Source: Flavobacterium jejuense (GTDB lineage: Bacteria > Bacteroidota > Bacteroidia > Flavobacteriales > Flavobacteriaceae). From it: a DNA stretch of 64,000 nt. Each line of letters starts with the position of its first letter. Positions within the stretch are counted from its first letter, which is position 1. Positions 17,545-27,700 of the stretch are shown here, in pieces. The notes under the pieces were generated by a model. That model was not told the origin of the DNA and made no database searches. It worked only from the letters and a program-made list of their open reading frames with translations. The position numbers and the translations under genes are program-made. Where the stretch lies: positions 1 through 64,000 of the forward strand of contig NZ_VEVQ02000011.1 in assembly GCF_006491595.2 (NCBI RefSeq), read 5' to 3'.

Positions 17545-17596
17545 TATTCCATATTGCAATATTCGTCAATTAAACTTGGTATTCCATTTTGGAATA
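17545..17596 (-). promoter_or_regulatory. Paired palindromic operators upstream of the XRE gene
   Basis: TATTCC-ATATT-GCAATA (17545-17561) and TATTCC-ATTTT-GGAATA (17580-17596) share the half site TATTsC with a 5-bp centre. Their centres are 35 bp apart. The second is a perfect inverted repeat and the first has one mismatched pair. The position directly upstream of the regulator supports autoregulation of the operon. Confidence 0.65.
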
Positions 17597-17656
17597 TTTG
17601 CTAATGAATTCCATTTAATCAATATTAACTATTCTCTTCTTAATAATAAGTAACAA

Positions 17657-17692
17657 ACAGGAAAAATCCTTATAAAAAAACAGGAAAAATCC
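17657..17692. repeat. Direct repeat ACAGGAAAAATCC upstream of the injection system
   Basis: ACAGGAAAAATCC occurs at 17657-17669 and again at 17680-17692, 23 bp apart. It lies in the divergent intergenic space about 110 bp before the first injection-system gene. It could be a regulator site; function is unknown. Confidence 0.5.
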
Positions 17693-17804
17693 CCTTTGAA
17701 TTCTAGTATATTTCCTTGTAAGTGTTTGATTTTTTGTTAGTTAATTTGTGTATCAATTTTTAATGCTTGGCGGTATAATGAAATTGTAAACAAACAAAAC
17801 AAAC

Positions 17805-18461
17805 ATGGATTTAAAAGTAGTTATAGAACAATTAAGCAAATTAATTGATCCACTGGAAGAAATAATCAATGTTACTAACATTGCCACTCTTAATGATGGA
17901 GACGACTTTTTGGAATCTAAATCTCCTATTATTTTATCTATCGTTAATATCGAAGAGGATAAAACACAAAAAAACCAATCGGTTTATCGGGGTCTTGTAG
18001 ATGATCAAAATATATCGCGATACAACCAACCGACTCAACATCTTATTATTTCTTTATTATTTAGTTCCTATAATAAAGATTTATCTAAATACTTAGACGG
18101 TATAGATAAACTTAAAACGATTGTTCAATATTTCCAGCAAAACAAGTCTTTTTATTATAAAAATGATAATTCAGAATTGCTCGATTATGCTAGTTTTTTA
18201 GCAAAAAATGAAGTAGCACAACAGGATTATTACAAAATTACTATGGAGTTTGTGAGTTTGTCTATGGAGCAATTAAACCAAATGTGGTCTTATTTAGGTT
18301 CTAAATACATGCCTTCTGCTTTGTATAAAATGCGATTGTTTATGATTCAAAATGATACAACAATAGAAGAAAAAGTAATTAAGAAGGTTAAAATTAATCT
18401 ATGGGAAAACGATAAGAACAACCCAATAGGTCTTTTAGAGACTGGTGAATTTGAAAATTAA
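17805..18461 (+). CDS. eCIS tail terminator, DUF4255 (Afp16/Pvc16-like)
   Basis: The 218-residue protein matches the DUF4255 family, whose members cap the distal end of the tube and sheath in extracellular contractile injection systems. Recognisable features are the N-terminal helix (VIEQLSKLIDPLEEI) and the strand patterns SPIILSIVNIEEDK and QHLIISLLFSSYN. It is the first gene of a run of same-strand genes extending to 44.7 kb with short gaps, so it probably lies next to the main promoter. The upstream 276 bp hold the divergent regulator's operators. Confidence 0.9.
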   Translation: MDLKVVIEQLSKLIDPLEEIINVTNIATLNDGDDFLESKSPIILSIVNIEEDKTQKNQSVYRGLVDDQNISRYNQPTQHLIISLLFSSYNKDLSKYLDGIDKLKTIVQYFQQNKSFYYKNDNSELLDYASFLAKNEVAQQDYYKITMEFVSLSMEQLNQMWSYLGSKYMPSALYKMRLFMIQNDTTIEEKVIKKVKINLWENDKNNPIGLLETGEFEN

Positions 18462-18497
18462 AAAACGAATACAATATAAACAATAAATAAAAATGTC

Positions 18498-20414
18498 ATG
18501 AATGTAAGTTCTCTTAAAACACCCGGAGTATATATCAATGAGATTGATGCATTTCCACCTTCTGTAGCACAAGTTGCTACTGCAGTTCCTGCTTTTATAG
18601 GATATACCGAAAAAGGTCCTGCTGTGCCTGTACGAATTTCCTCTCTACTTGAATTTCAACAAACTTTTGGAAGTGCACCTAGTCCAGATAATATAACTAT
18701 AAATATGGGTTCCAATGTTTATGAAGTAGCAGAAAGTAAATTTAAGTTATATAATAGTTTGAATTTGTTTTATGCCAATGGTGGTGGAGTATGTTACATT
18801 GTATCAATTGGGCAATTCTCAAGCAATCCTACATTTGCTTCTTCAGATGATTTTATAACAGGATTGAATTTATTAAGAAATTTTGATGAGCCTACTTTAT
18901 TGTTGTCTCCAGATGCTGTGAATTTATCGGCAGATAATCTAGCGGCACTTCAACAACAAATGTTACTGCAATGTAGCGATTTAATGGATCGATTTTCAAT
19001 ATTTGATGTTAAACCTATTACTGAAGTTAACAAAAGTAATTTAATTGCAAGTAGTGAAAGCTTTAGGGATAAAGTGGGTAATATGAACCTTAAATATGGC
19101 GCTAGTTATTATCCTGATTTGCAAGTAAATGCAAGTTATAAGTTTAGATTTAGTAAAATTGATGCACAAGTTAATTTTGCAAGTATTTATGCATCAGATC
19201 CTGTTGTATTGCCTTTAATAACAAAGTTTAAAACGCAATATAATATTGTATATAAACCTACAGCAGTTAAAGGTATTGTGTACCAATGGAATGAGGCATC
19301 TTTTCAATCTACTAAGGATAAAGTAGTTATAGCAAATGATTTTACAAACACCAATGCTTATTTTTTAAAATTAGTTAATCTATTAGGAAAACTAGGCAAA
19401 ACATCAACTATTTCAGATAGTGATTTGAAAAAATATGTTGAAAATGTTATTGCCACTTCATTGCGTCCTTATTTGCAAAGTTTAATAGATTTCAAAGCCG
19501 TTTATAATACTTTGAAAGATCCTGCAACTAATGCTGTTTTTATTGGTGGGAAACTAATAAGTGCCACTATAATTGCTGCTGATTTTGAAGCTATATGGGG
19601 AACACTATCTGTTTCTGCACCTAATCCTTATACAGGTTTATTAGAAACTAGTACTCCTTTAGAAGCAGATTTAAACAAAATTCAATTAGCATTAGATAAA
19701 TTAAGAACGGGTATTCTTGCTGCTATGAATAGTGGAATGACTTCTATTGAAAACTATATTGAACAACAAGAAACTACTTTAATTGCTAATATGCCATTGT
19801 ATGCAGAAATTGTAGCTAAACTGGCTGTTTCTATGAATACCGTTCCACCTTCAGGAGCTATAGCAGGTATTTATGCCAAAACTGATGCCACAAGAGGGGT
19901 TTGGAAATCTCCAGCAAACGTTAGTATAAATGGAATTATTGGTTTAACCGATGATATTAATGATGCGAACCAAGAAGACATGAATATTCATGAAACAGGA
20001 AAATCGATTAATGCGATAAGAAAGTTTACTGGAAAAGGATTTTTAGTTTGGGGAGGAAGAACTTTAGCTGGAAATTCTAATGATTGGCGCTATGTAAATG
20101 TACGACGATTGGCTAACATGATTGAAGAATCGGTTAAAAAAGCGTGTATGCAGTTTGTTTTTGAACCTAATGTGTCATTAACATGGGTAAGTGTAAAAGG
20201 GATGATAGATAATTATTTAGCAACCTTATGGAAAGATGGTGCTTTAGCGGGCAGTAAAACGGAACATGCTTTTTTTGTTTCCATTGGTTTAAATGAAACC
20301 ATGTCGGCTCAAGATATTTTAGAAGGAAGAATGATTGTTAAAGTAGGTTATGCGCCTTCTAGACCAGCTGAATTCATTATTCTTGAATTCAAACAAATGC
20401 AACAAAAATCATAA
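18498..20414 (+). CDS. Contractile tail sheath protein
   Basis: The 638-residue protein forms the outer contractile sheath. The start PGVYINEIDAFPPSVAQVATAVPAF without its middle is the classic sheath N-terminus, and the C-terminal part has RRLANMIEESVKKACMQFVF and IGLNETM, which form the interlocking arms. It is longer than the roughly 350-450 residues of many eCIS sheaths; the additional sequence lies in the middle (about 165-460) and probably forms a surface domain. It is the only sheath gene in the cluster, unlike AFP, which has three. Confidence 0.95.
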   Translation: MNVSSLKTPGVYINEIDAFPPSVAQVATAVPAFIGYTEKGPAVPVRISSLLEFQQTFGSAPSPDNITINMGSNVYEVAESKFKLYNSLNLFYANGGGVCYIVSIGQFSSNPTFASSDDFITGLNLLRNFDEPTLLLSPDAVNLSADNLAALQQQMLLQCSDLMDRFSIFDVKPITEVNKSNLIASSESFRDKVGNMNLKYGASYYPDLQVNASYKFRFSKIDAQVNFASIYASDPVVLPLITKFKTQYNIVYKPTAVKGIVYQWNEASFQSTKDKVVIANDFTNTNAYFLKLVNLLGKLGKTSTISDSDLKKYVENVIATSLRPYLQSLIDFKAVYNTLKDPATNAVFIGGKLISATIIAADFEAIWGTLSVSAPNPYTGLLETSTPLEADLNKIQLALDKLRTGILAAMNSGMTSIENYIEQQETTLIANMPLYAEIVAKLAVSMNTVPPSGAIAGIYAKTDATRGVWKSPANVSINGIIGLTDDINDANQEDMNIHETGKSINAIRKFTGKGFLVWGGRTLAGNSNDWRYVNVRRLANMIEESVKKACMQFVFEPNVSLTWVSVKGMIDNYLATLWKDGALAGSKTEHAFFVSIGLNETMSAQDILEGRMIVKVGYAPSRPAEFIILEFKQMQQKS

Positions 20415-20445
20415 TAATTAGTGTTTAACTTTAAAATATAACGAT

Positions 20446-20886
20446 ATGCCAAATACAAATTTTCCGCTACCAAAATTTCACTTTAGTGTGCAATGGGGAG
20501 GAAGTAAAATCGCTTTTACTGAAGTTTCAGGTTTAAACAAAGAAATGGATGTTATAGAACATCGTGTGGGTTCTAGTCCTAATTTTTATAAAGAGAAAAT
20601 GCCAGGGATGCAAAAGTTGAGTAATATCACCTTGAAAAGAGGCGTTTTTTTAGGAGATAATGAATTTTATGATTGGTATAATACCGTAGCTCAAAACACG
20701 GTTGAAAAAAGAACCATTACCATTTCACTTTTGGATGAGAATCAACAACCAAAAGTGGTATGGACTGTTAAAGACTGTTTTATTGTTTCTTTAAAATGTA
20801 CGGATCTAAAATCGGATGCAAATGAAGCTGCCATTGATACTGTTGAAGTGGCTAATCATGGTGTAGATGTATTGTTTAAAAGCTAA
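20446..20886 (+). CDS. Inner tube protein 1 (Afp1/gp19-like)
   Basis: The 146-residue protein is of the T4 gp19/Hcp-like tail tube family. Typical features are PKFHFSVQWGG, TEVSGLNKEMDVIEHRVG, the basic MPGMQKLSNITLKRGVF and DFYDWYN-like helix (EFYDWYN). Hexamers stack to form the inner tube through which cargo passes. It follows the sheath gene by 31 bp. Confidence 0.95.
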   Translation: MPNTNFPLPKFHFSVQWGGSKIAFTEVSGLNKEMDVIEHRVGSSPNFYKEKMPGMQKLSNITLKRGVFLGDNEFYDWYNTVAQNTVEKRTITISLLDENQQPKVVWTVKDCFIVSLKCTDLKSDANEAAIDTVEVANHGVDVLFKS

Positions 20887-20891
20887 TTATT

Positions 20892-21350
20892 ATGCCAAGT
20901 AATACTCCTATAGTAGGTTTTCACTTTTCAGTCATTTTTGAATTAGTCCCTCAATTTTCTATTGATACTAAATTTCAAAGTGTGAATGGGTTAAAAGCTA
21001 CTATGGAAACAGAATCTTATACAGAAGGAGGACAAAACCGTTTTAAACACAATTTTCCAGTTCGTTCAGGATATCAAGATTTAGTTTTAAAACGGAGTTT
21101 GACTTCTGACTTGTCAGGTGTAGCCATGTGGTGTACTCAGGCCTTGGAAGATTTTATTTTTTACCCAGCTAATTTGGTCATTTCACTTCTAAATGAAAAT
21201 GGAAATCCCATTAAAGTTTGGTATGTATCGCACGCTATTCCTATAAGTTATGAGGTTAGCGATTTTAATGCAGAAGAAAATAAAATAGTAATCGAAACCA
21301 TGACGCTACGTTACAATTTTTATAAAGAAATCCCTATTCCAGGGTTTTAA
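20892..21350 (+). CDS. Inner tube protein 2 (Afp5-like, baseplate-proximal)
   Basis: The 152-residue protein is a second member of the tube family (GFHFSVIFELVPQ, FQSVNGLKATMETESYTEGG, SGYQDLVLKRSL). It lies five bases after tube protein 1. In AFP and related particles the second tube protein makes the initiating ring above the spike. That role is inferred from homology and order. Confidence 0.9.
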   Translation: MPSNTPIVGFHFSVIFELVPQFSIDTKFQSVNGLKATMETESYTEGGQNRFKHNFPVRSGYQDLVLKRSLTSDLSGVAMWCTQALEDFIFYPANLVISLLNENGNPIKVWYVSHAIPISYEVSDFNAEENKIVIETMTLRYNFYKEIPIPGF

Positions 21351-21359
21351 TTTACCAAT

Positions 21360-21533
21360 ATGGCTATAGAAATTAAAGAGTTGCGAATCAAAGTGACTGT
21401 TGTCGAAAACAACGAAGCTACTCCTTTTACAGAGAAGATAGGACCTGTAAAATGGCAGGAATTAAAGGCTTCAATGGTAAATGAATGCATCTCAAAAGTA
21501 TTAGAAAAAATTAAAGAAAAATCGGAAAGATGA
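21360..21533 (+). CDS. Small eCIS protein, DUF5908 (Afp6-like)
   Basis: This 57-residue frame runs from ATG at 21360 to TGA at 21533 and begins MAIEIKELRIKVTV, as in DUF5908 proteins of eCIS clusters. The middle PVKWQELKASMVNEC and a basic helical C-terminus follow. It overlaps the next gene through ATGA, implying coupled translation. The Afp6-like position between the second tube and the LysM-type protein supports the call. Its structural role is not settled. Confidence 0.8.
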   Translation: MAIEIKELRIKVTVVENNEATPFTEKIGPVKWQELKASMVNECISKVLEKIKEKSER

Positions 21534-22300
21534 TACTAGGACTGTTAGGAATAATAGATAAAATGCGCATAGAGGTTTTCCCTACAAAAGAATATGCGGA
21601 ACCACCTAAGAAAACCATTTTTGTTCAGCTAAATCCTGAAAAATATTCCATGAAACATAATGTCGAGTTTTGTGAGAATCAGGCTATGGGTACTTCTGGA
21701 ACCGATTTGCGCTTTAATAGAATTGAAGGAGAAGAAGTGAATTTTGAATTCTTTTTTGATAGTTCGGGTATTGTTCCTCCAGGAAAAATTAAAGATGGAA
21801 AGGGAGAAGAATCACTTTTAGATGCCGTAGGAGATATTGCTAATGCTTTAAAACCAGCGATAGTAAATCCTTTTGGGGAAGTTGAAACGGTAGAAAAAGA
21901 AGTAGAAGAGTTCAAAAATCTGTTAATGGGCTATGATGGTGAAACACATCAAACGGCTTATTTAAAATTGCTTTGGGGTGGTTATAGTTTAAGCTGCCGC
22001 TTAAAAAGTATGGATATTGAATACACGCTTTTTCGAAAAGATGGAAGACCTATTCGTGCTAAAGTAAGATGTGTTTTTAAAGGAACTATTGATTATAAGT
22101 TAATGGTTGCTAAAGAGAATAAAAACTCACCCGATTTAACACACGAGAGAACCTTCAAGATGAATGATAACTTAGCCTTATTATCAGAATCAATTTATCA
22201 AAATAATACTTTTTATATCGATGTGGCTAAGAATAATAAACTATTGAGTTTTAGACAGATTGATTTTGGTCAAAAAATAAAATTTCCACCAATTAAATAA
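21530..22300 (+). CDS. Tube-baseplate adaptor with LysM-like end (Afp7-like)
   Basis: The 256-residue protein carries the CIS tube-protein signature FVQLNPEKYSMKHNVEF and a central FEFFFDSSGIVPPG. The C-terminus NTFYIDVAKNNKLLSFRQI and GQKIKFPPIK is a LysM-type motif as in T4 gp53 and Afp7. In related particles this protein joins the spike to the tube and sheath baseplate ring. Its gene order, after DUF5908 and before the spike, is the usual one. Confidence 0.9.
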   Translation: MILGLLGIIDKMRIEVFPTKEYAEPPKKTIFVQLNPEKYSMKHNVEFCENQAMGTSGTDLRFNRIEGEEVNFEFFFDSSGIVPPGKIKDGKGEESLLDAVGDIANALKPAIVNPFGEVETVEKEVEEFKNLLMGYDGETHQTAYLKLLWGGYSLSCRLKSMDIEYTLFRKDGRPIRAKVRCVFKGTIDYKLMVAKENKNSPDLTHERTFKMNDNLALLSESIYQNNTFYIDVAKNNKLLSFRQIDFGQKIKFPPIK

Positions 22301-22307
22301 TAATGTA

Positions 22308-23990
22308 ATGCCAACAGTAAAGCCTTTTTTTCCCTCTGACACGTTACTAAAACTAGAATTTACCATCAATGGTGAAATTACTGGATTAGATACTTTGTTA
22401 ACAGAAGCAAAGGTGCACTTTGAGTTGAATAAAATTCCGTTTGCCAAATTTACTTTCGCTATCGCTGAAGAAGATTTTGAAGACAATGATGATTCTCCAT
22501 TACAGGCATTACACCACGAACCCACTGATCCTCCTCTTGAAATAGAGGTGAAAATTAGTTTTGAAGGTGCTATGGAAACCCTTTTCAAAGGAGTTATAAA
22601 ATCGCTAGATCAACAACATGAAAATTGTATGGTGGTTGCTAAAATTGAGTGTAAAGATGTGGCTTTACGATTGTCTCAATCTTCTACAGAGGAGGAAAAT
22701 AATAATCAAACTTTTGAAGAAAAGTTAACCAATTATACTACCAATTTGACCTTAAGTGATAATCTACAAGGTCAACCTTGGGGAGAAGAAGAAATTACTC
22801 ATAATACTACTACAGTTCCTTGGGATTATCTAATTGGCTTTTTAGATTCTATTGGTATGATGGTGGCTTTACGAAATAGTGAGTTTGTAGGTATTGATAT
22901 TCTACAACCTGAAAGTGAGCCTATTTATGTAGCAGAAAATGGTATTAATGTTTTTGCTTTTACAGGACGTTTAGATGCAGAAAGGAGAAAATCAGCCGTA
23001 ACTATTGAACGTTGGGACATCGAAAATCAAGAAACGGTAACCGTTTCGGCTTCTCAAAGTACTCCAGATAATCCGCACACTGTTCGATTAAGTGAAACAC
23101 AATTACAAGAGGCTACTTTACAAAGAGTTGCAGATACTATTATAGCAAAAAGTAATCTGGTTGCTATAACAGGAAAGGTAACCACATTTGGTAATCTATT
23201 AGCTAAATCTGGAGATTATATAACTTTTACGAAAGTGAATACTCAAATTAATGATGAAGTTTTGTTAATTACACAAGAAGAACATAGTATTCAAAATGGT
23301 TGTTGGAAAACAGAATATATGTATGGTTTAGAAAGCGAAAGATCGTTTACTCAAAATACCACATCTGGTGTAAATAACACCCATGCAGAAATTGGTCAAA
23401 CCAATACTATAAATGGTTTGCAAATAGGAATTGTTACTAAGATTATCGAAGATCCTAATAATCAGTTTCGAATTAAAGTAAGAATTCCTCAATTGTCCAG
23501 TAGTGGTGAAGGTGTTTGGGCAAGATTAGGCACTTTAAATGCTTCTAGCGAGATGGGAAGCTATTTTATTCCTAGCATCAATGATGAGGTCATTGTAGGT
23601 TGTCTAAATAATAATCCAGACACTCCTATAATCTTGGGTAGTTTATATAGTAGTAACAAAGCAATGCCCTATCCTATTGAAGAAAACAATTATAAAAAAG
23701 GATTTGTTACCAAAGAAGGAACACGCATTCTAATGGATGATGAGAAAAAAAGTATAGAAGTAAGTACTAAAAAGGGCAATAAATTATTGATTAGTGATGA
23801 TTTGAAGGGATTTGTTTTAGAAGATGAAAATAAAAATAAAATCACTATGAACGATCAAGGTATTACAATTGAAAGTTGCAAAGATTTTAATGTAAAAGCA
23901 AAAGGGAATGTAAAAGTAGAGGGCATTAATATAAATGCTGAAGGAAGCGGTAATATGATTTTAAAAGGAACAATGATTAATCTAAATTAA
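22308..23990 (+). CDS. VgrG-like central spike (Afp8-like)
   Basis: The 560-residue protein combines a gp27-like hub (about 1-350), an OB-fold (IGIVTKIIEDPNNQFRIKVR, about 377) and a gp5-like beta-helical needle. The C-terminal needle has repeating short strands (INAEGSGNMILKGTMINLN). It trimerises to form the piercing spike and is tipped by the PAAR protein encoded two bases later. Confidence 0.95.
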   Translation: MPTVKPFFPSDTLLKLEFTINGEITGLDTLLTEAKVHFELNKIPFAKFTFAIAEEDFEDNDDSPLQALHHEPTDPPLEIEVKISFEGAMETLFKGVIKSLDQQHENCMVVAKIECKDVALRLSQSSTEEENNNQTFEEKLTNYTTNLTLSDNLQGQPWGEEEITHNTTTVPWDYLIGFLDSIGMMVALRNSEFVGIDILQPESEPIYVAENGINVFAFTGRLDAERRKSAVTIERWDIENQETVTVSASQSTPDNPHTVRLSETQLQEATLQRVADTIIAKSNLVAITGKVTTFGNLLAKSGDYITFTKVNTQINDEVLLITQEEHSIQNGCWKTEYMYGLESERSFTQNTTSGVNNTHAEIGQTNTINGLQIGIVTKIIEDPNNQFRIKVRIPQLSSSGEGVWARLGTLNASSEMGSYFIPSINDEVIVGCLNNNPDTPIILGSLYSSNKAMPYPIEENNYKKGFVTKEGTRILMDDEKKSIEVSTKKGNKLLISDDLKGFVLEDENKNKITMNDQGITIESCKDFNVKAKGNVKVEGININAEGSGNMILKGTMINLN

Positions 23991-23991
23991 A

Positions 23992-24282
23992 ATGGCAGCA
24001 GCAGCAAGAATTACAGATATGCATACTTGTCCTATGACAACTGGGGCAGTACCTCATGTGGGCGGACCTTTAATTCCGGGTGCAAATAGTAGTGTATTAA
24101 TAGGAAGTTTGCCTGCATCCATTGTAGGAGATAGTTGTGTTTGCACTGGACCACCGGATTCACTTTCTGCGGGTTCTTCTTCTGTTTTTATTGCAGGAAG
24201 TCCTGCTGTGAGAATGGGAGACGCAACTAGTCATGGAGGTGTTGTGGTTGCAGGTTGCCCCACAGTAATAATAGGAGGATAA
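23992..24282 (+). CDS. PAAR spike-tip protein (Afp10-like)
   Basis: The 96-residue protein has PAAR repeats, including GSLPASIVGDSC and GSPAVRMGDATSHGG, and conserved histidines and cysteines that can bind a metal at the tip (MHTCPMTTG). It sharpens the spike. There is no C-terminal effector extension. Confidence 0.95.
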   Translation: MAAAARITDMHTCPMTTGAVPHVGGPLIPGANSSVLIGSLPASIVGDSCVCTGPPDSLSAGSSSVFIAGSPAVRMGDATSHGGVVVAGCPTVIIGG

Positions 24283-24293
24283 AAAACAAAATC

Positions 24294-24713
24294 ATGGATG
24301 ATAAATCATTTTTAGGAACAGGTTGGAGTTTTCCACCCACATTTAAAAATCAGTTGGCTACTATTGAAATGGTTACCAATGAGGATGATATATTTCAAAG
24401 TCTGCAGATTTTATTGACTACTCAAATAAATGAAAGAATCATGCGATCAGATTTTGGTTGCGATTTGAGTGCTTTACTTTACGAAAGTATCACAGTGACT
24501 TTATTAACTAAAATTAAAGGCATCATAGAGAATGCAATACTAAAATATGAACCTAGAATAGACTTGTTAGAGGTCGATTTTACATCAGGGGAAACCGAAA
24601 GTAATGCAGGCATTATTAATATTGAAATAACGTATAAAATAAGAGCTACAAATTCTAGAAAGAATTATGTATTCCCTTATTACTTAGAAGAAGGAACGTT
24701 TGTAAAAAAATAA
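24294..24713 (+). CDS. Baseplate wedge protein, gp25-like (Afp9-like)
   Basis: The 139-residue protein matches the GPW/gp25 family: WSFPPTF near the start, QSLQILLTTQINERIMRSDFG and the conserved E in YEPRIDLLEVDF. It initiates sheath polymerisation on the baseplate. The frame is open upstream to 24255, but that would overlap PAAR by 28 bp, so the ATG at 24294, starting MDDKSFLGTGW, is chosen. Confidence 0.92.
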   Translation: MDDKSFLGTGWSFPPTFKNQLATIEMVTNEDDIFQSLQILLTTQINERIMRSDFGCDLSALLYESITVTLLTKIKGIIENAILKYEPRIDLLEVDFTSGETESNAGIINIEITYKIRATNSRKNYVFPYYLEEGTFVKK

Positions 24714-24722
24714 TTCATACAA

Positions 24723-27700
24723 ATGAAAAATTGTAATTCCATATTATCGATACATGAAGGCATAGGAACCACGCAAAAAGACCGAGTAAGACCAGCTTTA
24801 CAAACCAGTTTTTTTCTTTTAGAGGAAAGAAGTGAAGAAAGTTTTCTATTGTTTGTACAACGTCTTTCTAAGTATGTAAAATTTTATAATGAATTTGATA
24901 TTAATGATGGAGATTGGTCCAACTTTTTTCAAAAGGAATCTACTGCTATACTTATTTATATAGCTAGTTGGAATATTGAAATGTTAGAAAATACTTTTGA
25001 AGTTAAAAAAAATGAAATTTTTATAAATACCGATTTTGCAACCCAAAAAACTTTATTATTAGACTATTTCGAGGAAGTAAAAACTGTTTTTACTGATTTT
25101 TTAGACAGAGCAGCAACACTAGATGATGAAATTATTGAAAAAGAAAGTTTAGTAGCTTCTTCTTATGCAATCAAAGCGCAATTTATTTCGGTTTTTAACC
25201 AAATTAATGCCATAACTAATATTACTTCATTACTAAAAAATTATGTGTTTTTAAAAACAACCCAGCAACTTTTTGGTTTGCTTTTGTCTTGGAAGAATTA
25301 TTCACAGAAAGCTGTTGCTTACCAGTTAGAAAATTATTCAAAACATACACCTCATTATGCTCTTTTTCTTTCTTTCTTAAAATTACTGTCGGTTGCTAAA
25401 GATAAGTTTAATGAGTTTACTAAAAATCATTTGGATTTTTATTACAAAGATGTTTTAAAAATTCAAAATAAAAATGCACAACCTGATTATGTTCATTTAG
25501 TGGTGGAACCTTTTAATACCAAGCCATTTTTACTACCAAAAAAGACTATTTTTTCTGCGGGTAAAAATGGGAATGGAAAAAACAAATATTATGCCTCAAC
25601 AGCTGACCAAACTATTAATCAAATTAAATTAAACTCTTTTTTAAGTTATTACAGAAAAGACAATCACTTCTTTAAAGCCGATTTAACAAAAGTAAATGCA
25701 ACTGGGAAAAGTTTTGATGTTTTTGCTACAAATCAAGAAGAATTTAAAGAAGGTATAATGATTGCCAGTCCGTTGTTGTTTTTACAAAGTGGCGAAAGAA
25801 TTATCTCTTTGCAATTTAATAACAGCACTTCTTACAAAGCAAATCATTTTAATTTCTATATAACAGGTGAAAAAGAAGGAATTGAAATTACCCAAAAAGC
25901 AAACAGTAGTGGTTTTATAAAACTGACGATTCCAGCTACGGAAAAAGCCATTATTCCTTTCAATGCTGAACTGCACACTGATTTTTTAGTGGAGTCGCAA
26001 TTCCCAGTATTGAAGATTATTCCTAAAACTAAAAACATACTAACTTCTATAGATAAAATCGAATTAAATGTAGAAGTCAATCAGTTCAAATCATTCGTCT
26101 TAGAATCAGATTTTGGAACTATTGACATAGAGAAACCTTTTTATCCGTTTGGCGAATTTCCAAAAAACGGCAATGGAATGAATATAAGTTCCAATGAGTT
26201 TTTTATGAAAAATAAAGCGGTTGCTACATTTCAAACTATCTCTCTTTTAAATAATTCTGTTATAAACAATGCCATTGCTGCAAGAAATAAAGTAACAGAT
26301 AAAACACATGCTGAAACAAGATCTAATAAAGTTATAGATGAAATTTCACAACAAACAGAAATTACTAATCAAGTAGAAGAACTTGAAAAAACTAACATAC
26401 ACTATGTATCAGAAATAAATTGGATAAATGATAAAGTAACGGTTTTTCATTTAAATAAAGGACAATGGAAAGAATACTCAGATAGCTTAATCCCTATTAC
26501 CAATACTTATCCTTTAAAAGAATATCATTTTGATGAGGTAGCAACTGATGAAATTGTTTCCAATGGGAAATTTAGAATTGAATTAGATAATCCAGCTTAC
26601 AACGGTCAAAAATATATGGAAGATTATATTTTAGCCAGTCAAGATAAAAGCAGCATAACATTACCTTATAAGCCTAGAATTAAAGAATTTGTCTTTAATT
26701 ATAAGGTTTCAGAAACCATTAATCTAGCCACAAGAACTAATGAAAAAAATCTAATTGAAATTTTTAAAGTAGTGCCTTTTGGGTTTGCCAAAAAGGAAAA
26801 AGGAACATTGCATTTCTCTACTTTAAATACTAATGAAGGTTACATTTATATTGGTTTTGATACTATAGAGCCTCAAAATGGATTAAACTTTTTAATACAG
26901 TTAGAAGAAGGAACAGCAAATCCATTACTAGAACCTGCTACAATTTCTTGGCAGTATTTAAGCAATAACCAATGGTTAGATTTTCAAGAAAATGAATTGG
27001 GTGATGAAACCTATTCTTTAACGCAATCTGGTTTAGTTAGTATTACTGTTCCAGAATTTAAAGCCAATACAAATACTGTTTTACCAGAAAATTTATTTTG
27101 GATTAGAGTATCGGTTTCTAATAAGCAAGCCATCTGTAAGTTTTTAGGAATTCACGTTCAAGCTTTTAAAGCGGTTCTAGTTGATTTTGAAAAAATTGGA
27201 ACACAGTTCTTGGAAAACACTCCAAAGGAAACCATTACTAAATCCTATAAAGCTATAAACGGTGTTAAAAAAATAAAGCAACCTTACAATTCTTTTTTGG
27301 GCAGAATGACTGAAACAGACGATATTTTATACATAAGAACTAGTGAGAGATTACGTCATAAAAATAAAGCGATTACTAGCTGGGATTATGAAAGAATTGT
27401 CCTTGAAGAATTTCCAGAAGTATATCGCTTGAAAACTTTGAATCATTACCGATATGATACTACTTTATCCAACGTTTCTGCGGGTTATGTAACACTTATT
27501 CCTATTGCAAAAGTTACTGCTGCAGAGAACATTGCTTGGAAACCACTTTTAAGCTTGAATAAAATGCTTTTAATAAAAGAGCATCTTTATAAAAAGGCTT
27601 CACCGCATGTAAGGATAAATGTAAAACCACCAAAGTTAGAAAAAGTAATGGTACAATTTAAGGTGAAATTTCATAACTCACCAGGCATGGATACTCGATT

